Shown here: positions 1 to 6,114 of the stretch, in pieces
How the letters are laid out: every line of letters begins with the position of its first letter
Numbering within the stretch: the stretch's first letter is position 1
Notes under the pieces: generated by a model
Seen by the model: only the letters and a program-made list of their open reading frames with translations
What the model was told of the DNA's origin: nothing
Database searches by the model: none
NCBI GenBank assembly: GCA_003519485.1
Contig: DOWQ01000325.1
Span: 1-7,175, forward strand
From: Streptomyces sp.
GTDB lineage: Bacteria > Actinomycetota > Actinomycetes > Streptomycetales > Streptomycetaceae
Direction: 5' to 3'
Length of the DNA stretch: 7,175 nucleotides
Made by a program: the position numbers and the translations under genes

Positions 1-72
1 GAAGAACGCGAGGCCCCTCAGGCCGCTGGACAAGCGAACGGGCCGGGGCGCACAGCGTGCCGGACGTCGTCC

Positions 73-498
73 TTACGCCAAGGACAGAAGAAGGCCGACG
101 GCCAGCAGCAGCGTGAAGAACCCGAAGCCGACGACGGCAATGACATCGAAGACCAGTGACGAGCCATTACTACCGGAGATCGTGGCGGTACGCCGCGGGT
201 CCCCCGGCTGGTAACGCACGGACACAGGGGCTCCTTCCTCCTGATGCGCGACCGACTCCTCGAACTCGACCCACTCTCCGCTCCGAGTGGTGAACGCGAA
301 TACGTGGTTCCGCATCGGAGGCCCGTAGTTGGCCACCCCGGGGCCTGACTGCGTGAAGTAGACACGGACACAGTGCCCGGTGGTGACGAGACCGGTCCGT
401 GCCGTCCGCAGCTTGCTGCGGAGCTGGCGTGCGTAGACCACCGTGAAGATGGCGAGCACCGGCAGCGGCAGCATCATGATCAAGAGCGCGGTATCCAT
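73..498 (-). CDS. DUF3592-like two-helix membrane protein
   Basis: This encodes a 141-residue protein with a hydrophobic helix at residues about 3-23, a short basic stretch (RQLRSKLRTAR, 24-34), a soluble middle of about 80 residues, and a second helix at about 116-140. The middle has the pattern I associate with DUF3592: a Gly-rich start, aromatic beta strands (NHVFAFTTRSGEWVEFEE, 64-81) and a closing VRYQPGDP at 94-101. The function of that family is unknown; membrane-anchored beta domains of this kind are common in actinomycetes. The ATG at 498 is chosen because it overlaps the TGA of the upstream gene by one base (TGATG), indicating translational coupling, and because the protein upstream of it in this frame is low-complexity Arg/Pro/Gly shadow. 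It is the last gene of the four-gene operon and ends in TAA. Confidence 0.85.
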   Translation of the reverse strand: MDTALLIMMLPLPVLAIFTVVYARQLRSKLRTARTGLVTTGHCVRVYFTQSGPGVANYGPPMRNHVFAFTTRSGEWVEFEESVAHQEEGAPVSVRYQPGDPRRTATISGSNGSSLVFDVIAVVGFGFFTLLLAVGLLLSLA

Positions 499-953
499 CA
501 GGACCTGCCGTTCCACAGCCGGTCGGCGAAGAAGCCCAGCGCACAGCCCGCGAGCAGGACCCCCAGCTGGAGTGCGAAGCTGATGAAGGTGAGTGAGCCG
601 CCCTGTGAGAGAAAGACCATGAGCTGGATCCCCACGGCGGGGACCAGAGACGCGGCGCAGTGGCGGACAAGCGACGCGCGGGAGGGCTCGCGGTGGACCC
701 TGGCCGCGGCCAAGGTGCCGAGGGCGATACATACCGCGGCTGGGATGTGCAACAGCAGGATGGTACGGCTTGCGGAGGCCATGAACCGCGGGTCACCGCC
801 CGCGATGACGTCCCAGACAAGCACGGCCGCGGCAAGCTGGCCCATCAGGATGACGACGATGCCCACAGCCCAGGGCAGCATGAGATGCAGGAAACGCGGT
901 CGCTCCGAGGTGCCGCCGTGGGCGAACGCACCCTGGCCTTGAAAGTGGGACAT
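498..953 (-). CDS. four-helix integral membrane protein, paralogue of the 4948-5451 product
   Basis: This encodes a 151-residue protein with a short polar N-terminus and four predicted membrane helices at about 27-47, 64-84, 98-115 and 122-144. The loop between helices 2 and 3 is basic and carries AAARVHREPSRASLVRH (82-98), which recurs almost unchanged in the plus-strand gene at 4948-5451 along with a GGxxERP motif ahead of helix 1 (13-19). The high charge of this loop suggests that it faces the cytoplasm. I do not recognise a named family, and no catalytic motif is visible. The gene starts 30 nt after the lipoprotein gene with a modest AGGGGA-type ribosome binding site, and its stop overlaps the next start, so it is very probably co-transcribed with its neighbours. 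Confidence 0.85.
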   Translation of the reverse strand: MSHFQGQGAFAHGGTSERPRFLHLMLPWAVGIVVILMGQLAAAVLVWDVIAGGDPRFMASASRTILLLHIPAAVCIALGTLAAARVHREPSRASLVRHCAASLVPAVGIQLMVFLSQGGSLTFISFALQLGVLLAGCALGFFADRLWNGRS

Positions 954-983
954 GGTCGGTATTCCCCTGCCGGCGCCCGGAGG

Positions 984-1559
984 CTACTTGACGCTGATGG
1001 TCTCGATGATCTGCTTCTGGTCCGCCGGGCTCAGCTTGCCCTTCTGGGCATCGATACGGACCGAGAAGATCTTGCCGTTGGAGTCCACGCCCGTGATGAC
1101 CGAACCCTCCACGGTCACTCCGCGCTGCGGGGTCTGGTTCTCGCCCGTGGACTCGTAGCCGAAGTTGACCCGCTTCGCCGCGTCCGTGCCCTTGACGGTC
1201 ACGTCCGTGGTGTCTTTCAGCTCCGTGGTCGTCTGCACGGCGGCCTCGATCGCGATGGCGGCCTCTTCCGCGTTCCCGACCTCGCTGAAGTCGCTTTGAA
1301 TCGAGATCAGCGCCACATATCGGCCGCCCTCCTTGCGCGTGGCGACGGCGTCGTTCTGTTCACTGCGCTCCGCGTCGCTCTGCTCGGTGAACCCCTTGGG
1401 GTAGGCGAGCGACACCGTCGGCCCCTCGAGAGTCTTCCAGCCTTCTGGGACGGAGGAGGAAGCGGAGTCGGAGCCGCCATTCCCGCAGCCGGTAAGCAGC
1501 GCGGCACCGGCGAGGAGGGCAGCGGCCAGTACCGGCGTGCGACGGGAGAGACGCTTCAT
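984..1559 (-). CDS. small secreted lipoprotein (PsbP/LpqN-like domain suspected)
   Basis: This encodes a 191-residue protein with a classic lipoprotein signal: basic N-terminus (KRLSRR), hydrophobic core (9-22) and lipobox L22-T23-G24-C25, so the mature protein should be lipidated on C25 and anchored outside the membrane. The SRRTPVL stretch also resembles a Tat motif, so either Sec or Tat export is possible. A flexible Gly/Ser linker (26-36) leads to a domain starting GWKTLEGPTVSLAYPKGF (39-56), a pattern typical of small PsbP/LpqN-type alpha/beta lipoprotein domains in actinomycetes; this family link is tentative. The ATG at 1559 has an AAGGAG site 8 nt upstream (1568-1573). It lies 24 nt after the Tad-like gene, so its product is a likely partner of that extracellular protein. 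Confidence 0.9.
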   Translation of the reverse strand: MKRLSRRTPVLAAALLAGAALLTGCGNGGSDSASSSVPEGWKTLEGPTVSLAYPKGFTEQSDAERSEQNDAVATRKEGGRYVALISIQSDFSEVGNAEEAAIAIEAAVQTTTELKDTTDVTVKGTDAAKRVNFGYESTGENQTPQRGVTVEGSVITGVDSNGKIFSVRIDAQKGKLSPADQKQIIETISVK

Positions 1560-1583
1560 GATCTTGACTCCTTGAAGTTCTGG

Positions 1584-3200
1584 TCAGTTCGCACAGTAGC
1601 TGAACGGAACGTACTCGCGACGTCCCCCCTTGGGGGCACCGAGGAACTCCGCCTTCTCCAACTTCTTCTCGCTGGACGACGACGTAACGGAGCCGCCGAC
1701 ACCCGCGACGCTCAGGTTGATGTCGAGCCCGAGCTCGGAGGAGTCGGTGACGTTCGAGAAGCTGGTCTTGCTGGACACGCCCTTCTCGTAGAGGAGATGT
1801 CCGAAGGGGTCAGAAGCGCCGGGGTCCTCGGTCGGCACCGGAGGCTTGGTGAACATGTACTCGAACGCCTTCGCGGAGCCCCCGCCCGCGAACAGCTGCA
1901 GCTTGATCCGGTCGGCCTCGGCCTTCGAGACGGTACCCGGGTCGAACGAGATCGTGTTGGTCACCACATCGATATCGCTGCTCGTGCCCTTGCCCGAACC
2001 CGAGCCCTTGCCCTTGTCGGTGCCGTCCTTGAGACCGGCACCGGCCTCGAACGCGGTCTCGGTGGTCTGCGTCATGGTAATGGAGCGGAGATCGCCGGTC
2101 TTCTGGTCCGTCGTGATGGTGTACGCGCCGTTCCGTGATCCGGAGGCGTCGACGCCGGCCTGGACGGGACCGGCCTCGCCCTTGGCGTAGGCACCGCCCT
2201 TCGCCGTGGCCGAGTACGTGTACGACTTGGTGCCGAGGATGTCGTTCTTCGTCCAGGTCACGTCCTGGGACAGGGAGATATTGACACCTACCTCTCCCCG
2301 GACCTCGGGCGGCTCCATCGTGCCGCCCCCGTCTCCGTCGTCGCCCTCGTCGCCGGACCTGTTGCCGGATCCCGGCTCGGCCGCCAGTCCCGGACCGAAC
2401 TGGAGACCGGCCGTGGCGTTCGCCTGGCCGCTGATCTTCCCGGTGGTGATGTGCTTGTCACCGAGCTTGCTCTCGATGCGTTCTTGGAGCCGATCCTCCT
2501 CGGCCTTGGGTCCCTTGCCGAACCAGCTCGCGACCTCGGTCGTCCCGCCCACGAGCGGGCTGAGATTGGAGGCGTCGTTCACCCGGTCGAGAGTCTTGAA
2601 CCTCTCGATGTCCTTACGGAACTGATCAGCCTCTGCCGGGCTGTCGAAGACCCAGGTGTCGCCCTTGGCGACCGACAAGCCGGCGCCGAGTTCGACCTTG
2701 TCCTTGCCGACGTCGCCGATCTTCACTTTGGCCTTGGGCTCGACCTTGCCCGTTACGGAGCCGGTGTCGGTGAAGGTGAGCTGAACCTGCTGGTCGTTCT
2801 CGTCGATCGTGCCGTCGCCGTTGACGTCCTTCTTGGCCCGGACTGTGCTCTCTTCGAAGCCGTACTCCGCGCCGAACTCCACGCCGAACCCGCGGAAGGA
2901 GGCCTTTACCTTGCCGCCCGAGGTCTCGGCCTTGGCATGCGTCTGGCAGGTAGCGGGCTCGAACTTGGCGTTGGGGTCCCCGGCGGACTCCGTGCCCCCG
3001 TTGGAGCAACTGCCCCCGCCTATCGATGCAATAGCGCAGGCGATTTTGTCACCGACGCTCTTGCCGATGCCGGCGGTGCTGACGGCGAGCATGATCGCGA
3101 TGACGACCACGATCATCCCTATGTATTCCACGGCCGTCGCGCCCCGGTCGTTCCTGAGCCTCGCGCCGCGGCCGTTCCCGGGGTTCGACTCGACACTCAT
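1584..3200 (-). CDS. large surface protein with Flp/TadE-type prepilin signal and EF-hand-like loop
   Basis: This encodes 538 residues. The N-terminus reads RNDRG|ATAVEYIGMI (16-30): a prepilin-type site after G20, Glu at +5 (E25) then Tyr, followed by a hydrophobic helix to about residue 45. This is the type IVb (Flp/TadE) pilin signature, normally cut by a TadV/CpaA peptidase. Instead of a short pilin, about 490 residues follow, rich in Gly, Ser, Lys and alternating beta-strand patterns. DVNGDGTIDEND (125-136) fits a calcium-binding EF-hand/dockerin loop (D1, N3, D5, G6, I8, D12). Low-complexity linkers occur at 278-293 (acidic) and 391-409 (Lys/Gly/Ser). Cysteines are C55, C65, C85 and C536, so disulfides are possible. 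The ATG has a GGGGGAG site 5 nt upstream (3206-3212). It heads the operon. I do not recognise the ectodomain; a pseudopilin-like surface or secreted protein is the best description. Confidence 0.9.
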   Translation of the reverse strand: MSVESNPGNGRGARLRNDRGATAVEYIGMIVVVIAIMLAVSTAGIGKSVGDKIACAIASIGGGSCSNGGTESAGDPNAKFEPATCQTHAKAETSGGKVKASFRGFGVEFGAEYGFEESTVRAKKDVNGDGTIDENDQQVQLTFTDTGSVTGKVEPKAKVKIGDVGKDKVELGAGLSVAKGDTWVFDSPAEADQFRKDIERFKTLDRVNDASNLSPLVGGTTEVASWFGKGPKAEEDRLQERIESKLGDKHITTGKISGQANATAGLQFGPGLAAEPGSGNRSGDEGDDGDGGGTMEPPEVRGEVGVNISLSQDVTWTKNDILGTKSYTYSATAKGGAYAKGEAGPVQAGVDASGSRNGAYTITTDQKTGDLRSITMTQTTETAFEAGAGLKDGTDKGKGSGSGKGTSSDIDVVTNTISFDPGTVSKAEADRIKLQLFAGGGSAKAFEYMFTKPPVPTEDPGASDPFGHLLYEKGVSSKTSFSNVTDSSELGLDINLSVAGVGGSVTSSSSEKKLEKAEFLGAPKGGRREYVPFSYCAN

Positions 3201-3350
3201 CGCTGCTCCCCCATTGACGCTTGTTCTCGCTGGATGCGCTCATGCACCACACCGACGTGCGGTGCCCCACCTGTCCCACGCATCCGCGATGCCTCTCTGG
3301 TTTTCTCCGAGCCTGCGGGGCACACCTTACGGAGAACGCATCACCAGGTC

Positions 3351-3380
3351 GTGGGCCCGTGGGCCCATATCCGGGGCCCA
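3351..3380. repeat. GTGGGCCC tandem repeat overlapping a 7-bp GGGCCC hairpin
   Basis: GTGGGCCC occurs twice in tandem (3351-3358 and 3359-3366). The second copy also forms the left arm (TGGGCCC, 3360-3366) of a perfect inverted repeat with GGGCCCA at 3374-3380 around a 7-nt loop. There is no T-run on either side, so it is not a standard intrinsic terminator, although GC-rich stems without a T tract can terminate in Streptomyces. It lies about 200 nt after the propeller stop and about 150 nt before the Tad-like start, so it could be a terminator, a leader hairpin or a protein-binding site. Confidence 0.5.
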
Positions 3381-3512
3381 GCAGGGGGCAATTCTGTCGG
3401 CAGACCTTTCACCGAGATACTCCCGGCAATGATCGCAAGCCCAATGAAATCCAACGAAGTTGCTCAGCCTGTGGCCCTTGGGAGAGGGGCCGGAACGCTT
3501 GTTCGTACTTGT

Positions 3513-3529
3513 GTACGGTCCTTCCGTAC
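3513..3529. repeat. GTACGG-N5-CCGTAC inverted repeat
   Basis: A perfect 6-bp inverted repeat with a 5-nt spacer (TCCTT) lies 54 nt beyond the propeller stop. GTAC occurs four times in about 50 bp here (3505, 3513, 3526 and 3552). The dyad could be an operator or part of the propeller gene's 3' hairpins; the sequence alone does not decide. Confidence 0.4.
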
Positions 3530-3583
3530 GACGTGTTCAGCTCAAACCCGTGTACGAGCACTTACGCCCCGGCTGACGACGCC

Positions 3584-4957
3584 TCACGCCGGCACCGCGC
3601 CGACCCCCGCATCCGTGATCACGTACAACTTGCCATCAGCGACCAGAGGGACTCCACCCACTTCCGGCTCGCCCGCCACGCGCCAGCGCGGCGCTCCCGT
3701 GCGAGCGTCGTAGGCCCACATCTCCGAGGTGTGGGCCACCAGCGCCGTCTGTCCACCCGTCAAAACCGGCGCAGAGGTGCAGTCGTTGCTTTCCGTACGC
3801 CACAGCTGCTTCCCGTCGGACGCGGCTTGTCCGGTGACATAGCCGCCGGGCTTCGTCTCTCCGTCGGCGAAGGGGTTCTGGAAGCCGGAGTCGGTGGAGT
3901 GTGCGGCCCGGAAACCGTCACTCGAAGCCAGAATAAGGGCGGACCCGCCCGCCGCCGTTTCGGGAGTCACCGGCGAATCGACCGTGACGCGCCAGCGCCT
4001 GTCGCCCGTCGTGGCGTCATAGGAGTACACGGCACCGCTCCCGCCCTCGCAGGCGTAGACCGTACGCCCGTCGGCGGAAACGGTGAGCCGCGCGCCGGGG
4101 TCGTCTTCGTACTCCTTCGGCGGCGCGGGGGACTTCCAGCGCCGCTCCCCGGTGGAAAGGTCGTACGCGGCCAACTCGTTCACCTTCCCGGACCCGGTCG
4201 CGTACATGAGCTTCGTCCCCAGCGCTACGCTGTCCCGCTTCGGCAGCGACCAGCGTTCGTCACCCGTGTCCGCGTCGGGTGCGGAGAGCCGGTCGCCGCC
4301 CCGGGTCTCCGCGATCAGCTGTCCGCGGGAGCGGTCCGCCAGCAGCAGCCGGTTCCCCTCGGTCCGCCACTTGACGCGCCCCCCGTCCGTATCCAGCCCG
4401 CACAGCACACCTTTGACAAGGGTGCGGGTGGAACCGGCCTCGTCCGCCGCCTTCTCCGTCTCCATCAGTACGCACACCGTGGAGCCGATCACCACCGGGG
4501 CCGCCGGAGGACCGCCGCCCAGCGGCTCACTCGCCCAGCGCCGGCTGCCGTCGTCGTCCGCGAAGGCGTTGACGTGTCCGCCCTCGGCCGCGACATAAGC
4601 GGTCCCGTCGGCGACCGTGACCGGCCCGAGCGCTGCCTCCCCCTGCTTGCCGCCGGTCACTTCGGCCACCCACCGCTCGCGTCCGCTTCCGGTGCTCACC
4701 GCGTGCACGGACAGCGGGCTGTCGGCGGTGACGTAGAGAGAGCCGCCCGAAATGCTCAGCCGGCTCACCCCGGCGGCGGCCCCGTCCATCGCGTACGTCC
4801 AGGTGGCCGGTCTCTCGGGCGGCGCCGGAATGCCCTTCTCCTCCCCGCCGAAGACCTTCCACGCTGCAAAGGCCCCGGCACCTACCACCCCGGCCCCGAG
4901 CACTGCCCGGCGGTCGACGTGCCGTCCCTGTCGCCTGGCGTGACCCTGTGCGTTCAC
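3584..4957 (-). CDS. membrane-anchored PQQ-like beta-propeller protein
   Basis: From the GTG at 4957 this encodes 457 residues. The N-terminus is basic (ARRQGRHVDRRAVLG), with a twin Arg at 16-17 and a hydrophobic segment at about 19-35: either a Tat-type signal or an uncleaved anchor, with no lipobox Cys. The rest consists of PQQ-like propeller repeats, each a YV/YA strand followed by a D..TG..RW turn: around 74-96, 120-141, 182-197, 211-236, 264-274, 310-322, 382-386, 413-425, and a final strand at 444-457, so about eight blades. Such domains can bind PQQ or serve only as ligand- or protein-binding platforms; no dehydrogenase active site is evident. In Streptomyces similar propellers are often the extracellular part of Ser/Thr kinases, but no kinase is present here: the frame stops at 5027-5029. 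An in-frame GTG at 5005 is possible but lacks as good a ribosome binding site. Confidence 0.88.
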   Translation of the reverse strand: MNAQGHARRQGRHVDRRAVLGAGVVGAGAFAAWKVFGGEEKGIPAPPERPATWTYAMDGAAAGVSRLSISGGSLYVTADSPLSVHAVSTGSGRERWVAEVTGGKQGEAALGPVTVADGTAYVAAEGGHVNAFADDDGSRRWASEPLGGGPPAAPVVIGSTVCVLMETEKAADEAGSTRTLVKGVLCGLDTDGGRVKWRTEGNRLLLADRSRGQLIAETRGGDRLSAPDADTGDERWSLPKRDSVALGTKLMYATGSGKVNELAAYDLSTGERRWKSPAPPKEYEDDPGARLTVSADGRTVYACEGGSGAVYSYDATTGDRRWRVTVDSPVTPETAAGGSALILASSDGFRAAHSTDSGFQNPFADGETKPGGYVTGQAASDGKQLWRTESNDCTSAPVLTGGQTALVAHTSEMWAYDARTGAPRWRVAGEPEVGGVPLVADGKLYVITDAGVGAVPA

Positions 4958-5451
4958 TGCTTCACCTTTCGCGTCCAGCGGCTTCAGGTACGCCACGCGC
5001 GGCACCCAGGCCTCGCCGGCAGCACATCACATGCAGGTATGGGGGTGTCCGGGAACGCCCGAAGTGGTTCTTCCCGCTGATCCGCTCCCGCGCTGTCGGT
5101 CTCGTGGCGCTGACCCTGCTGAGCGTCCTGGTGAGCTATGCGGTACAGGGTGTCTTCGACTCCCGCCTACACTCCTTCGGCTGGCGGGTCGCCCTCATCT
5201 ACGTCCCCAACGTGCTGACGATGACCGCCTGCGTCCTGGCCGCCGCCCGCGTCCACCGTGCCCCGCACCGCGACTCCCTCCCCCGCCATCTGACGGCGAC
5301 CCTGGCAGTCCCGGTCTTCGCCCTGGTCATATCGCTGGTCGACGGTTGGGGCGCGCTCGACGCGGAGGTCGGTTCGATGATGGTCGCTGCGGTGCTGCTG
5401 GGTGGCACGCTGGCGCTCACCCTGGACCGGGTGCTGGAGAGCCGCCGCTGA
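4948..5451 (+). CDS. four-helix integral membrane protein, paralogue of the 498-953 product; start uncertain
   Basis: From the GTG at 4948 this encodes 167 residues with helices at about 48-69, 80-101, 115-132 and 141-161. It shares AAARVHRxPxRxSLxRH (98-114) with the minus-strand protein at 498-953, the same helix layout, and a GGxxERP motif before helix 1 (32-38). It is the only plus-strand gene and ends convergently with region D. The start is doubtful. The GTG at 4948 has no ribosome binding site and would overlap the divergent propeller gene by 10 nt. The next in-frame GTG (5104) would remove the conserved GGxxERP and begin inside helix 1. An ATG at 5031 is out of frame by one base. The C-terminal two thirds are solid; residues before about 32 may not be real. 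Function is unknown. Confidence 0.72.
   Translation: MRSLLHLSRPAASGTPRAAPRPRRQHITCRYGGVRERPKWFFPLIRSRAVGLVALTLLSVLVSYAVQGVFDSRLHSFGWRVALIYVPNVLTMTACVLAAARVHRAPHRDSLPRHLTATLAVPVFALVISLVDGWGALDAEVGSMMVAAVLLGGTLALTLDRVLESRR
4962..4970 (-). promoter_or_regulatory. ribosome binding site fixing the propeller start
   Basis: The minus strand reads GAAAGGTGA four nt before the GTG at 4957 (AAAGG core 7 nt away). It is complementary to the 16S 3' end and supports this GTG over the one 48 nt further upstream. Confidence 0.6.
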
Positions 5452-5456
5452 GTTCC

Positions 5457-5505
5457 CGGCGTACCGGCGGGGGTCAGAGGTGGCGGTGCTGACCGACGTA
5501 CGCCG
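5457..5505 (+). terminator. two-part stem-loop after the plus-strand membrane protein gene
   Basis: Starting 6 nt after the TGA, CGGCGTAC (5457-5464) pairs with GTACGCCG (5498-5505), and inside it GGTCAG (5472-5477) pairs with CTGACC (5489-5494) around an 11-nt loop. Position and pairing suggest a terminator for the plus-strand gene. No T-run follows, as is common in high-GC genomes. Confidence 0.5.
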
Positions 5506-5562
5506 CCTGGAACACCGCACCGGCCGAAGTACGGCGTGCGAGCGATCGAAGCCTGAACAACC

Positions 5563-5588
5563 AGTTCGGGGGCCCCTGCCCCCGAACT
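5563..5588 (-). terminator. 11-bp hairpin terminator overlapping the stop of the 5587-6114 gene
   Basis: AGTTCGGGGGC (5563-5573) and GCCCCCGAACT (5578-5588) form a perfect 11-bp stem with a 4-nt loop. On the minus strand the stem begins within the TAG stop (5589-5587) and is followed by a modestly T-rich GGTTGTTC. It sits between convergent genes and may act on both strands. Confidence 0.75.
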
Positions 5589-6114
5589 ACTCCTGCAGTT
5601 CGATGATCGGCCGGTCGCTGACGACGGCCACCATGACGAGGGGGGCGTCGCCGTCGCTGTGGCCGACGGAGACCCCGACCCACCGGCGGGCGGCACCCCC
5701 GTCGGCGGGCACCGGCCCCCACACCGTCAGATCGCTGTAGATGTCCACTGCGTGCAGCGCCTGGAACAGCGGCAAATTGGGCTCGCCGACCTGCTTCCGG
5801 AACAGCGGCACATGCATGGCCACCTTCCGATGGGTACCCCACCGGCGGTCCAATTCCCGTACGAGGCCGGAAAGATGCCCCTCGGCAGTCTCCACCGCCT
5901 CATTCCACTCGGGGTCATACACTCCCGTGAGGCTCTCGCCCTCCCAGAGCGGGATGATCAGGAAGCCCTCACCCCTGGTCACGGTCCATTCCTCCGTGAC
6001 CTGCTCCTCCTCACTGATCGTCGGACCGGCCGCCGGTACGGGCTCGGCCAGCAGCGCCTCGATGTCGGACACGGCCCGGCCGGTCTCGAACGTCTCCCCG
6101 GCCCGGGCGGTCAC
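5587..6114 (-). CDS. unknown 175-aa protein coupled to the Imm52-like gene
   Basis: This encodes a soluble, acidic protein without signal peptide or membrane segment, so it is probably cytoplasmic. An Asp/Glu-rich N-terminal part (15-45) leads to a domain with alternating strands and helices: FLIIPLWEGE (51-60), a helix at about 68-92 ending in RRWGTHRK, then FQALHAVDIYSDLTVWGP (117-134) and RRWVGVSVGHSDGDAPLVMV (143-162). I do not recognise the family. It starts at a GTG (6114) that overlaps the TGA of the Imm52-like gene in a GTGA, a sign of translational coupling; no ATG occurs in frame before residue 100. The location makes it a candidate second immunity or accessory protein of the toxin locus, but this is inferred from position only. 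It is probably the last gene, as a strong hairpin covers its stop. Confidence 0.8.
   Translation of the reverse strand: MTARAGETFETGRAVSDIEALLAEPVPAAGPTISEEEQVTEEWTVTRGEGFLIIPLWEGESLTGVYDPEWNEAVETAEGHLSGLVRELDRRWGTHRKVAMHVPLFRKQVGEPNLPLFQALHAVDIYSDLTVWGPVPADGGAARRWVGVSVGHSDGDAPLVMVAVVSDRPIIELQE

Larger units (their letters stand above)
3201..3583. other. gene-free upstream region of the Tad-like operon
   Basis: This 383-bp stretch lies between the start of the Tad-like gene and the stop of the propeller gene. It is noticeably less GC-biased than the genes, and the open frames crossing it show no believable protein. It should hold the propeller gene's terminator and the operon's promoter, but I see no convincing -35/-10 pair. 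What is visible: a GCATC-CGC-GATGC inverted repeat at 3280-3292, GCACC/GGTGC arms at 3244-3248 and 3261-3265, a GGCCC/GGGCC stem at 3473-3491, and the two better inverted repeats listed separately. Confidence 0.7.

Noticed and set aside
1..72. Possible gene end or terminator left of the DUF3592-like gene
   Set aside because: Only 4-bp stems (for example GCAC-AGC-GTGC at 50-60 and GGCC arms near 12-24) and no convincing reading frame are visible; too little sequence to call anything.
499..732. N-terminal extension of the DUF3592-like protein up to 732
   Set aside because: It overlaps the four-helix protein gene in another frame and reads as Arg/Pro/Gly-rich shadow; the TGATG junction at 498 gives a better start.
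3049..3279. Short minus-strand frame upstream of and overlapping the Tad-like start
   Set aside because: It mostly overlaps the Tad-like gene in another frame, has an Arg/Asp-rich shadow composition and no ribosome binding site that I can see.
660..5080. Long plus-strand open frames (660-2138, 2451-3713, 3221-5080)
   Set aside because: They run antisense to well-supported minus-strand genes, have Arg/Ala/Gly/Pro-heavy low-complexity translations without domains, and result from high third-position GC.
5031..5492. Plus-strand frame starting at ATG 5031
   Set aside because: Its translation is Arg/Pro-rich and lies out of frame with the conserved membrane protein; only the ATG itself is of interest as a possible shifted start.
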